Below, piece after piece: positions 53,598-64,000 of a DNA stretch of 64,000 nucleotides; the stretch's first letter is position 1, and each line of letters starts with the position of its first letter. The position numbers were made by a program, and so were the translations under genes. The stretch is from Pagrus major. Lineage: Eukaryota > Chordata > Actinopteri > Spariformes > Sparidae. Under the pieces are notes generated by a model, which saw only the letters and a program-made list of their open reading frames with translations, ran no database searches and was not told the origin of the DNA. Where the stretch lies: the NCBI RefSeq assembly GCF_040436345.1, contig NC_133238.1, forward strand, positions 37,501 through 101,500. Reading direction: 5' to 3'.

Positions 53598-56038
53598 ACT
53601 CCAATACTTCCAACGGTGCTCATAGTGTCTATCTGTGTAGGACAAGTCCTTCAAGGCGTGTCAAAGAGGATTACGCAAAGGGGATCATCAGCTTGTTTCC
53701 ATACCTGGCTGATCCAAGGAGCAAGTTGGGTTATGTAAGTACAGAAAACAATAAATTCAGCATTTACTCTTCACTTCTAAACTCAAGACATTTTTCAGGC
53801 ATGATGTATATCTAGATTTTTTTGCTTGGCTATGGTTTGAGTAAAACTAAAGATACTAACATTTATGCATGTCCACCATCTCTGCCATCTTTCCCTAACT
53901 CTTACTTTAAAACCCTTTCCTGACTTTGAGTTTAAAACCCTTTTTTAGTTTAGTACTCCAGTCCTGAGCAAATTCAGCTCAGCTGCTGAAGTTTTAAGAT
54001 TAAAAGTGTGAAGATATTTTCTCCTGCTGATTTAAACATATTCAAAATATTTCATTTTGAATAACACCTTTTAGGAGCATTATTACAATGCAGAAGATGG
54101 GAGTATCTGGCTTGGAGACTGAAGTTTGTCCAAAAGGAAGCTTCTGGTGGACAAAAGAAGGCCATGAGACTGTCAAAAACACAAACAGGTATGTGTTATT
54201 GTTACCTGGAACCAAACTGTACACATGAAAAACCTGGCAGAGTTCCCAAGCCTTATTTATTAAATCCTAGGACACTGTCATGTCCATATCCACTGTTACA
54301 GGGTGCCCAACAGCTGATCGAGACTTGAGAGAGGACAGTCACCTAATGACAGACATCTTGTGCTCTGAGGCCTTTGCACTGACGAAGCATACAGCTGATG
54401 AAGGAATTGTTATGACTAAGATGAGGCAGACCTTCAACTATCGCCAAAATATCATTCATGATCCAGTGAAGTCCTCTGACATCTTTCTGGCCTTCCCGAG
54501 ATTCCTGGACATAGAAGTATTAGTACGTTGATCTTAAACTACCTTCATTGTAACTTGTAAAAATTGACTTGCATGTTGGAAAAAAGTGACTATTAAAATT
54601 GTATGAGTTAAGGAGATTTAACAACTTGACCTCATCTATTCTACAGATTGAGCAAGATTTTACTTTGCTGTTTGATGATGCCATCTCTGCAAAGTTCCTG
54701 GAGAAGTGGCCCACTACATACAAGAAAAAAGTCCTCGAGCAAAGCTGTGGTCTCACACAGTCAGATGACCTTCAGTACCTCATTCAGAATGCGGAATCCA
54801 CAGCAGAAGTGGAAAGTGGTGAGTCAAAAATAAATGCATTATATTGTTGTTGTTCTGGTTTGGTTGTGATAAGATTTAATGTTTTAGGAAAGAGCACTTG
54901 ATGTAGTTAATTTCATTGTATTTTGTATAAATGGGAGCATAAGAAGTGCAACACTGCCACCTGCTTACCATTTTCGGTACAGCAAGTAGTGATTTGTTTT
55001 TTGTATTAAACTTTATTATGGAAGTGTTTTTTTGTTTTTTTCTTTATTACTTGTTCTTTCAGGATGGGACCTGATCCTTGTACACCTGCTGCCACCGTCA
55101 CCTCATGGCCGCAAGAGACCAGGAAAGCTCTCCGCCAGACAAGCATGTGAGAATCTTGTGAAGTTCATCAAGGTAAGGCTGCAATACAGGAAACATCACT
55201 AGCTATATCACGCTACATGTTGTATTTTTGTAGTTTTTTACTGGATGAACAGTCATAATTTGCATATATCAACATTTCTCTCTCTTCCTATAGCCAACAC
55301 TTATTTTTTCTTCAGTTCTAAACTTTGACCTTTTCTCACTTAAGTTGACACAACACTAATGCCACCTTGTGGTCTGAATGTGCAACATTACAAATGAAAA
55401 CTTGTGTAATACATTAACTTTATTTTTAAACACTTCCATATGAATTGTGAATCATGAACTATTATAGTGAATAAAAGATACAAAAGTCATTCCAAACGTT
55501 CATTTTATTGCAACTAGAAATGCAACTAGCTAGTAGTTTTGTCCCTAATCCTAACAAGTCTAATCATGTCATGTTATCTGTATGTTTTTTTTTTTTTTTA
55601 GATGTTTTTTCCAACTATTTTCAGATGGTTCATTTTAACAGCAGACTAATGAAACTCTTTGTGTCACAGACGGGGACCAGCATCCAGGGGCATCTCGATG
55701 GCATCACAGAAAGCCTTCAACCATACCTGCTTGCAGTGGGAACTCAGAGGAGTGTGATTCACAAGTACTTTATTGTCATTGACAAACATGCAATACCTTG
55801 TAAATCATCCGGCTCTCTTGCCTGTTTTGATGAGCTTTTCAAAGCTCACTTTGTCTTTGGTACTTCAACCACGATCTGGTCAATGTGTACAACTTCCTGC
55901 AGACAACCATTTATGAAATCGATATTGATACAACCAAGGTGAATCCTAGAGTTGCAGAGTTGAGGGCTCGGATGCTGCGTTGAGTAGATTGTCTTTTTTT
56001 TCTGTGAGGGCTTCACTACAGAATTAAGGTGATCTGAA

Positions 56039-56131
56039 ATGTTCTGTTTTATTTGTAAGAGCTCTCAGGCAAATGCTAATTCCCTGACAAAGCACTTGAA
56101 AGTGATCCACGGTCTTTGCTCTGGTTTCTGA
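56039..56131 (+). CDS. C2H2 zinc-finger exon fragment (30 aa)
   Basis: MFCFICKSSQANANSLTKHL then KVIHGLCSGF and a stop. Cys-x2-Cys and His-x4-His are spaced as a classical finger. It starts 55 bases after the end of the 45-kb gene. Similar finger starts occur at the head of multicopy fish genes of this kind, so it may be the first exon of a lost neighbour. Expression is unknown. Confidence 0.35.
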   Translation: MFCFICKSSQANANSLTKHLKVIHGLCSGF

Positions 56132-56179
56132 TCTATTTATTTTACCTTTAAAAACCTTGCAGTGTATAATGACTGAGTG

Positions 56180-56880
56180 TAAGAAGTTATATAGTGAGTG
56201 AAATTCAGTTATATTTATAATAAAGTTAAATTCTATTTAGAGTCAAATTCAATTCATCATAAATTTTATTTGGAGTAAAATTCAGTTCTATTTATAGTAA
56301 AATTTAACTCTATTTTGAATAAAATTCAATTCTATTTATGATAAAATTTAATTCTATTTTTTTTGTGACAAACTTTTTTTTGAACATTATATTACAAACA
56401 TAGTGCCATCGCCCTGTCATTAAAGATTCTTTAAAGGAAAAGAAAAAGAAAAAAAATATATACATATATATTGTACACATAAGTAAACAGAAAGAGGGGA
56501 AGTAAGGGACAGGAGATAAGTCGACCTACAAAGATAAAGTAAGCAAGAAAAAATTAAAAAATAAAAATTTCCTGACCCACCAGTGGGAGAAATTTAATTC
56601 TATTTTGAATAAAATTCAGTTCTATTTATAATAAAATTTAATTCTATTTTGAGTAAAATTCACTTCTGTAAAGAGTAAAATTCAGTTCTATACTAGGGTA
56701 GAGGAGTTTTTATTTTATACTAAATGGAGTGAATTATTATGTAAAGTATTTGCACTAAATAGAGTAAATTTAACTCTGAAAGTTTAACTCTGCCATGAGA
56801 GTAAATTTTACTCCATTCAGACTGGGACCAAATGTTGTCTTTTTTAGAGTAAAATTTTATTCAATTTGAGTAAAATTTAC
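56180..56880. repeat. AT-rich minisatellite with an insertion
   Basis: Units of about 20-45 bp of the type AAAATTCAGTTCTATTTATA / AAATTTAATTCTATTTTGA. Between about 56356 and 56590 an A-rich, oriented block (reads as a retroposon tail on the minus strand, beginning TTTTTTTTGTGACAAAC) interrupts the array. Confidence 0.7.
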
Positions 56881-57229
56881 TCAACCAATTTTACTGTGTA
56901 CCAAATTATGTAATTAACTTCATAAATGTGTATACTGTAGTTTTGTCTAACCTGTGGCAAGGTGAAAGGTTCTGCTCTCTGCTCTTCTCTTTGGCTGGCA
57001 TCTTCATTACTTTCTTGAGAATAACACAAGTCCATTATTCATCAAAAACATAAGATAAAGAGGGGGAGAGATGGGGTAGGGACAGAGACAGAGAGATAGT
57101 AGTTGTTACAATAATATTGTAAAGTTAGTGAGAGAAAGGGAGAGAACATTTAGCTTAACAAGTTCAACTCAAATATACATACATGCATAGGATACTGTAT
57201 ACAATACATATCAATCTTAATGTTGTATT

Positions 57230-57360
57230 AATGTTCATATTACTGTTATTGTGTACTGTCCAAATATTTGGACAACTTGTATTTTGATGCTTTGGCAACA
57301 TTGTTGTTGAAACGTTCATGCCAGTAAAGCCTTTTGAATTGAACTGAATTCACTTCACAA
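57230..57360 (+). mobile_element. LINE 3' tail remnant
   Basis: TGTTGAAACGTTCATGCCAG followed by TAAAGCCTTTTGAATTGAAC is a known style of fish LINE end. No coding part is attached. Around it (56881-57639) nothing else was seen. Confidence 0.4.
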
Positions 57361-57689
57361 GGTGAATAGTTAGCTAATTAACAGTAGTTGCTGTAAATGC
57401 TGTAATGTTACCGATCGTTTCAACATGATGTTACATCAGCCTTAAGGTCTTTAAACACCAGGTACGTTATGAATAAACAACACGAAAAACACCCGTGCCA
57501 GCTGTGCACATTTTGGTGAAGCTATCCTTTCAGATTCATAACTGTTGCAGTATGTCCACAAATGTCAGGACTTGAATGATATTGGGTATGGCAGTCTATA
57601 AGTAATATAGTATCTTATACATAACTGTTAAACAGTATACCTTAAGCTCGTAAGACAGAGGACAAGAACCGGGCTTATGGCGTTATATT

Positions 57690-58125
57690 TGAGTCAAAAG
57701 TCGCGCGAGCGATAACACATCTGCACACGCGCAGATTTCAACTGCCACGCGCACTTGTTTGATCTTTGCGCGCATATTCAGCAACAGAGTGAAGCAGAGG
57801 CAGGTGCGAGCGAGTAAAAAACGACAGCGACATGCACAACAACACTGTGCAGCTGCTTTGCGTGCGCTGGCTCGCTCTCTCTCTCCCCTGTGCTCTGCTG
57901 TGGAGCTCTGCTCACTGGAAGCAAGGACTTTTGACACTTTGGGGGTTGAGACCAAGGCTGACCCCGGCCCTCTTATAATTGGTCATTTTCCAGCCCCCCA
58001 CGTGGGTGCCTTTTCAGTTTTCTGCTGATGACAGCTTCCGTCACAGACAGGAAGCTCAGTGGTAGCAGAGGCAAATTGGAAGAAGAAGAAGGAGAAGAAG
58101 AAGAAGAAGAAGAAGAAGAGCAGTA
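57690..58125 (+). promoter_or_regulatory. CpG-rich promoter region of the integrase-derived gene
   Basis: CpG-dense sequence (CGCGCGAGCG, CACACGCGCAG, TTTGCGCGCA) precedes the first exon. An inverted CCAAT (ATTGG, about 57979), an E-box CACGTG (58000-58005) and a (GAA)n run (58078-58120) directly before the ATG are visible. Open frames inside are probably chance. Initiation site unknown. Confidence 0.5.
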
Positions 58126-61100
58126 ATGGCGACACCTGAAGATTTACCGGTAAGTAACAACCTTGCTTATTAGTGATGTTGAGTCAGAAGGGTTCCATTC
58201 GTTCTCTCTTGGTATTTCTCTATCCACCTTTCTCCCAACTTCACACAATGGAAGCCGTTTTTTATCATCAGGTGGAACTGTATGTTTACGTTTCGATGGT
58301 TTCAGTAGCTGTCATAGTGGTGGCAAACCCATGGATCTAACGCTGGCTTTTAACTATGTATCAATCCCCAGTCAATTCATGTTTTTTTGCTTTACAAGTA
58401 TTGATGAGGCGCCGTTAGTTTTCAGCTCTTTTAATATATCGTTCCATCGTCCTTGCCAACATCAACACCGTAAGAGCTGTTACGTGAACACAAAATATAT
58501 ACAAATCAATAAATGTAGCTATATACAAATTCATAACAATACAATAACAATAACAATACAATAACTTTACAGTCACTATCACTAAAACATCAGAAGACAC
58601 AACAAACGATACCTTGTTGCCATTTTGGCGGGGAGCTCACAAGATATTGAAATATATGTAGCAAAGCACACTCCTTGCTTCCTTTTCGTGTACTCTCTAT
58701 GACAGTTAACTTTCTCCCATTATATCTGTAGTTATGACAACAAAGTTATATGATAAAGATTCGAAACAACAAAATAGAATAATGATACTACTACTACTAC
58801 TACTAATAATAATATGGATTAGAATATATAATTAATTGTAAATAAAAACATGCACTGTTTTATATGTCTTTTACAATGAACATCATACAAATGATCATAC
58901 AGTAGTTAAAAGTCAGCGTTAGATCCATGGGTTTGCCGCGACACGGAGCAGAGACCTGCAGTCCGGTGGTGCAGTCTGTCTCTCTGAAGCAGAGGATGGT
59001 GGTCGTCTTCATTTCCGTCATTTATTGAGGAAATACGGTAACTAACCATCACAATTAATGATGTAACATTAAATAAAACCAACATAGCGGTCGGAAATAC
59101 TAATATTATTTATTGTTATTTACTAGTAAGCCATGTTCTAAGCGAGATAATATATAGTGAATTGGCCGAAAAACAACTCCCTGAAACCCCATTACATATG
59201 TGTGTTTACAGGGCATGTGTTGTCTGATATGAACTTCTGTCTTTTTTATATGTATGAAATGTTTTATGTGAATAAGGATCATAATTTTTAATGCGATCTT
59301 TAAAGTTCTGCTTTCCATGTCAACAGGGCATCCTAAGACATGAGATGATTTCGAGGCTCAAAAAAAAGTTAGAGTCAGCTCTCTCAAGAGCACCTCTTGA
59401 CTTGGACTTCCTGCTGTTCACATGTCGACAATAGCTCTATCTATTTGAAGCACTGTCAAGGCATGTAAATATCTCCCCAGAACTTGTACTGCCCTTACAG
59501 GAATTGCTCAGGCATTGCAGAATTACTGGGTGTTTCAGCCAGTATGGTCAAGACTTTACAGACCAGGAGCTGGATGAGACAGTCCAACAAATAAAAGCTG
59601 AAATGCCAGCAGCAGGCTACCACATGGTGAAAGGGAGGCTGAAGTCACTTGGAATACATGTGCAGTGGAGGAGAGTTGCTGCATCAATGCACCGAGGAGA
59701 CTCACTTGGGATTCTTTCCAGTTCCTATAATATCTGCAACACATTGTTGCTCATGTCAGAAAATGCTTGCTTCCCCATATTAATATTTGACTATTTAAAA
59801 TAAGTCAGTTTGTAATACAACTTCAGCATTAAATACTGGTACCAAGCATGAATAATTAAAATTAAATTCATTTCAATCAAATGCAAGGGTGTTTTCCATG
59901 TTGCTCATACTGAAGACATGAAGAACATGTTCACATACGATGATAGCAAAGTAGAGAGTGAATGAGGGGAGATATCAGATGAGTCAACATGATTTCATTC
60001 ATTTTGTTGCCCCAGTCCACACTGCCTTTGATTCCTGTTTCCAGATAAACCAGGATGTTTGTTGTGGGCTATTACTAGACAGAATTTCAACATGGAATCT
60101 GGGATTGTAGTGTTAAAGGTTTAGTAATGTAATTTCTTATACTCTGTCACTTCTTGGGCTGTAATTTTGTAGACCAGGTGCAAGCTTATCCAGGCGCACT
60201 TTGCAAGTTTTGTGCGCTAGAGTTCTGTGCATTATTCCTTACTGACAGATTGCTACACATTTTAATCATCTTTGTGCTTGCACCTCAGGTTAAGAAGTGA
60301 TCAAGGCGTGGAGAATGTGGAAATTGCACGACACATGTTCACCATCCGTGGAACTGGCCGAAGAAGTTTCCTGTCTGGAAAAAGTGTCCACAATGAAAGG
60401 TATTTTCAAATTCTGCACGCCTGTCCTGGTGTTGGGATTGGTCTGAGATTCTCAGGCTGTTACCTGTCCAAACTCGAGTTGGTGCTGACCGAATTGACCT
60501 GATGATCAACACTCATCTGACCTGACTGAGCCCCGGTATAAGCAGAAGTGCAAGATACAGCAAAATAAGATGATAATGTCATGCTTGCACTAAAGCCAAA
60601 AACAAGTCATTTCTGACATGAAATATGCCATAATTTATTACACATGGCACCAATAAAAATGGAAATCCCAGCTCTGAGTAAATAAAAGGTGTGAAAAAAC
60701 AAAAACACACTGCTAAATCTGAACAGCGCACCCATCACTGTAATATTTAAGCTTCAATTAAGAGGTTGAAATAATGTTAATTTCTGTCTTTGAAGGATTG
60801 AACGCTTGTGCCGTGATGTCAGGACATGTGTCACATCAAAATATTACCGTGATCTCCATAACCTTGAAACTGATCATCTTCTTAATGTGTCCTCCAAAGG
60901 TAAGGGTCATTTGGAGTAAAAAACAGATGATGCTAGTCCTTGTAAAATTGGTAAGTTTCAACAGGATTAGATTGGTTGACAAATGTCAGGGCTACTGTAA
61001 TGAACATTAATGGAATCACGGTTCATTGCAGATCTCTAACTTTTGAATTATCAAAATGTTACAAAAACACTAGAAAAACCATCATGGATTAATTAATAAT

Positions 61101-62536
61101 TTCAAAAGGCAACCCTGTACTTAATGTTAAATTGTATAGGCTGTGTTTGATGTGCACCTATAAACGTAGTGATTTACTACTACCCTGTCCTCAACAGAAG
61201 ATCTTCTTGCTGTGCACATGACCTTCTTTCCAAAACTGAAGGCAGACCTGGAGGCTTTTGTCGAGGCCTGGAACAACCACCCTCTCAGAAGTGAAGGGAA
61301 CAAAACTCCTGAACAGCTCTGGCATGCAGGAAGGATGCTCAGACCAGTTGACCAGCCGGAGAATCCTGAGGTTACCTTTTCCTTTTTAAATGACTGCAAT
61401 TCTCCAGTGTACCATTCAAATTATTTTAAATTACTTAACCGTTATTTTCAGGTGAAAAGTTACAGAAATTTGCTTTAAGTACTTCACTTGGGTACAGCAT
61501 TTTCATTTGCTTTATTTATATGGCACCAAATCACAACATATATCATCTCAAGGCACTTTTCATCGTTATAATGGAGTATTTCAATTTTCTGCCTCATGAC
61601 TTCAAGTCCACTACAACTTTGGGGATAAAATATGCAGTTTCATTTAAAAAAAATTGTTTGCATATTACAAGCTGTATCTATTAAAGCCCATTTCTGAGAG
61701 TTAAAGTAATGAGTATTGAGTTATAAGATAAAAAGACAAAAGTGTGAGATACGTATATGTAGTTTTTGCTTCCAATTTGTAACCTTTTCTCATAATTTGG
61801 GGTTACTGTACATGTTCAAATAAAGTTATAACATGGACTTAATTATCTTATAAGTATGACTTTGACCTATTTTTTTTTACATTTAAATCATAATAATGAT
61901 TGTGAATCTATGTTTTTCTATTAATTCTCATAATTTTAAGTCTCATCAACCTTCTATATCAATTAGCCAGCCTAGCACATCTTTAAAATAATTTCATTCA
62001 TCAGCCATCAGATTAGTAACAAAAGTGTTTTGTATCATTTAACTTTACCTTAAACTATAACGTTTATTCCCAGAAAATTAGTTTTGCACTAGGTACTTTT
62101 AATAGCCAACATTACAAAACGTTTACTCAAGTAATTTTTGCTTATGTGACTGTCAGAAACTTGATATCTCAATTTGTTCAAGTATGCTTTTTTGTTACTT
62201 TATACAAAACTGCCACTAAAGCCAAAACATTTAGGATAACTCATTGCATGTGTTGCTGTAGATATGGAATGAGACATGGTGTGTTACTCTGTCTTCTACA
62301 ATTTCCAGGATATTCAGGAACCAGACTACGGACGACAGACCATTGACTGGGATGTAGCCACAGACTTCGGAGAGGATGTAGATGGTGCGGTAGTGGTCCC
62401 TGAAATTGACTGTCCACTGAATGATCGGCAGCTAGAGGAGATGCAGATGCTGCTCCATGAAAATGGAGACACTGACAGCCGAAATCTTTACCGCCTGTGT
62501 CGAGAGTATGTGGTTGCTGCTTTGTCTGCAAACTGA
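58126..62536 (+). pseudogene. Integrase-derived gene (retroelement/Ginger-type core), six exons, damaged
   Basis: Exons: 58126-58149 (MATPEDLP), 59327-~59725, 60289-60399, 60796-60899, 61198-61370, 62309-62536. Junctions are GT/AG and keep phase; the last codes to a TGA at 62534. Exon 2 gives the N-terminal helical part (LRHEMISRLKKKLESALSRA, FTDQELDETVQQIKAEMPAA) with an in-frame TAG at 59429-59431 and no donor. Exon 3 has LRSDQGVENVEIARHM, the second catalytic Asp; exons 3/4 join HNER|IERLCRD, the catalytic Glu; exon 5 has FVEAWNNHPLRSEGNKTPEQ. These are the hallmarks of integrase-core genes multicopy in fishes. The exon with the first Asp (WHIDG-type) is missing between 59745 and 60280. 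The C-terminal acidic exon is intact. Confidence 0.7.
58322..58937. mobile_element. Element with 35-bp inverted ends in intron 1
   Basis: GGCAAACCCATGGATCTAAC plus GCTGGCTTTTAACTA (58322-58356) is matched by its complement at 58903-58937 with one mismatch. No ORF inside of note; 616 bp. No clear target duplication, so it could also be an inverted duplication. Confidence 0.6.
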
Positions 62537-62942
62537 CCGCTGACTGCCATAGCTTAACGTTACGATGCTGCTCCCTTACTGCTGTAGCAGTGTTTTCCAT
62601 ACCCCCTCCACCTTGGAAATCTGTTGAAAATGTTTGTCATTTGGATATTAATGAGATACAATGAAACTGAATTAAATGCCTTTTTGGTCTTAATCAGAAT
62701 GTTTTGAGTGTTTAACTGTCAAGTGCCTTCTCCTGTCCTCAGCGCTGTTGCAGCCAACAAACCAAACATTAGCAAATTTTGGGGTTTTAGTAAAAACAGT
62801 TGTGAAACATTGAAAGCAGATCTGGATTAAAAATTCAATGAAGAAGAAATCCAAAAAATGAGCCATGATGGAAAACTCGTGAGAACTCGTGTCCTCCTCT
62901 GAGGTAAAACACACCTCAAGTAAAAGAGGCTGATAGGCTATT

Positions 62943-63671
62943 TTAGTGCCTACTGAAGTCAAATCCAAAATGGATGGCTGTTGTGAGGTTTTTCTCAAAA
63001 TCCTCAAAGGTTTCAATGTGCTGTGTGGGAAATGTAAGCCCTGTTGCACAAACGTTTTCTGTGGTGAAGCAAAGGCTGTGTTCCCCGTAGTGGGTTTGAC
63101 AGTCATGGGTAAAGCTGATTGAAATTTTGAACGTCTCACTTTTGGTTTCTATCAGTGGCAGATGTTCTTGTCCCGTCACCCACTGTAAGAAACTCCTCAC
63201 AGTTAAAAGCTCCCCCCTGCCTGTTGTTCCAGGCACAGCTGACAGGTGGCTTTCCTGGCAGGAGATCCCCTCTTCTTCATCGTTTTCTTTGCTCTCCTCC
63301 TCTTCTCATATATATAAATACAAAGATATAAATTAAAACATTGCCATTGGCACAGTGCCCTTCATCATAAAGAAGGAAGGTTTACCAAACTGAGAAATTC
63401 TCAAGTATGCAAACTGCTTAAGAAGTCTGACTGAATTATACTATTATTATTAAGTGTATAATCCTAGAACTAGTGGGAAAACAATAAAAATACTTATTGA
63501 CAGACAAATATCATCAAAGAAAATGTTTCTATCCAGCTTGTTACCTCTGTCTTCCAGCTTTTGAAAGAAATCCTGCAGGAAGTTTATTATTTTCATCTCC
63601 CGATGCCTTCTTGTCGTGCCTTCCTCACTGAATGAGGGAGACATAGCATTCATGATGAAGTCTGAATTCAC
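62943..63671 (-). CDS. HECT-domain E3 ubiquitin ligase, last two exons (G2E3-like?)
   Basis: Exon 63671-63545 (VNSDFIMNAMSPSFSEEGTT ... FLQDFFQKLEDR) and exon 63304-62943 (acidic EEEESKENDEEEG, then SFLQWVTGQEHLP, ISISFTHDC, ENVCATGLTFP, FEDFEKNLTTAIHFGF, stop) join in phase through GT/AG sites. This is the end of a HECT C-lobe: the FLxWVTG block, the thioester Cys in VCATGLTFP (aligned with the usual TC..L.LP motif), and the terminal aromatic ILxAIxFG-type helix. The N-lobe and other domains lie beyond the window. In fishes many such short HECT loci are labelled G2E3-like. It is convergent with the integrase-derived gene, about 400 bases apart. Confidence 0.7.
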
Positions 63672-64000
63672 CTAAATTAAGGAAACAGATTAAATACAGA
63701 AACGTGATAAATCCGAAAAGATAAGAATCACACATGCTCCACTCACAAGTGCAGTAAGGTTTGTAGATCACATGTTTGAACATGTATGTGTATGGGATAA
63801 TATATTGATAACTAATGTTAATGATACTAATGTAAACTGATTGTTCCCCAGTCTTGGGCTGTGGTTGCTATGCTATAGCTTCCCTAGCAATGGAGCAGCA
63901 GTGATTAATATTTGCATCGGTCATCTGTCCAGAAATAACCACCGCAGAATTTTGGTGATTGAACAATCAGAATCGAGTGTCATGCTCTAATTCATTGTAT
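63672..64000. other. Intron of the HECT gene
   Basis: AT-rich sequence directly upstream (minus sense) of the acceptor TTAATTTAG. No further exon was recognised before the window end. Confidence 0.4.

Larger units (their letters stand above)
45057..55983 (+). pseudogene. Ten-exon uncharacterised teleost gene (SAMD3-like group?), two frameshifts
   Basis: Proposed exons: 45057-45071 (MAYVE), 46200-46398 (PSNKTAGHQCPICGLT, then DIMQHLKVTEKVKNKEELSL after a shift: a C2H-type finger), 49814-49908, 50113-50249 (MIENVLKNKPGGERIINEYA), 53641-53734 (VKEDYAKGIISLFPYLADPR), 54075-54188, 54302-54516 (MRQTFNYRQNIIHDPVKSSD), 54647-54818 (IEQDFTLLFDDAISAKFLEK), 55063-55172 (GWDLILVHLLPPSPHGRKRP), 55670-55983 (LLAVGTQRSVIHKYFIVIDK, FDELFKAHFVFG). 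From 50113 on all junctions are GT/AG and keep phase, apart from a 1-nt shift near 54098 and a small loss near 55865. The order of blocks matches multicopy fish proteins often labelled SAMD3-like; no SAM domain is visible. Function unknown. The link of the first three exons to the rest is tentative. Confidence 0.55.

Noticed and set aside
57683..58028. Arg/Ala/Cys-rich frames on both strands
   Set aside because: CpG-rich promoter sequence without conserved pattern; the splice donor after MATPEDLP gives a better gene start.
62690..63139. 149-residue minus-strand frame over the HECT exon
   Set aside because: A shifted frame of the real HECT C-terminus, which has the expected motifs and splice phase.

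Overview
The window looks like a repeat-rich stretch of a ray-finned (teleost) fish genome. The reasons are spliced genes with GT/AG introns, poly-A signals, long AT-rich spacers, several LINE 3' ends with short-repeat tails, many hAT and TTAA-target DNA transposons, Penelope-like retroelements, a Ty1/Copia element, degenerate interstitial telomere repeats, and protein families (KMT5A-like SET, integrase-derived, HECT-like) that I know as multicopy loci in teleosts. The species assignment is inference. There are no rRNA, tRNA or CRISPR features that I can support.

Layout. 1-7260: a Penelope-like element (PLE) with a hammerhead ribozyme motif, an SGNH-esterase ORF1 and an internally deleted RT/GIY-YIG ORF, followed by 1.8 kb of CCCTAA-type repeats with a ~600-bp tandem duplication, then the 5' part of a second PLE with its own TATA box and hammerhead. 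7300-11830: remnants of a fish gene family (CxxC/HxxxxC domain, KMT5A-like SET domain) split by a LINE. 12.1-17.4 kb: nested repeats (solo LTR, two kinds of MITE, PLE RT fragment, TTAA transposon). 19.1-21.9 kb: two DNA transposons with clear target duplications. 22.0-25.1 kb: a broken minus-strand gene of an uncharacterised transposase-like family; immediately beyond it a complete Ty1/Copia element (25189-29837). 30-41.3 kb: two PLE 5' fragments interrupted by a hAT end and by an 8-kb piggyBac element, which itself holds a second copy of the transposase-like gene, a LINE end and a smaller piggyBac MITE.

42.9-64 kb is more genic: a possible tiny membrane protein (minus), a ten-exon uncharacterised fish gene (plus, 45.06-55.98 kb) whose introns hold a truncated LINE, a hAT MITE and an apparently intact 3.3-kb hAT transposon, then a six-exon gene derived from a retroelement-type integrase (58.1-62.5 kb, plus) and the last two exons of a HECT-domain ubiquitin ligase (minus).

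The most interesting points are the two well-formed hammerhead motifs in PLE leaders next to telomere-like repeats; the two copies of the transposase-like family, each flanked by dispersed copies of a short motif; the intact two-exon hAT transposase; and multi-level nesting that gives relative ages. Several otherwise good reading frames carry single-base frameshifts, so some breaks may be sequencing indels rather than biology.
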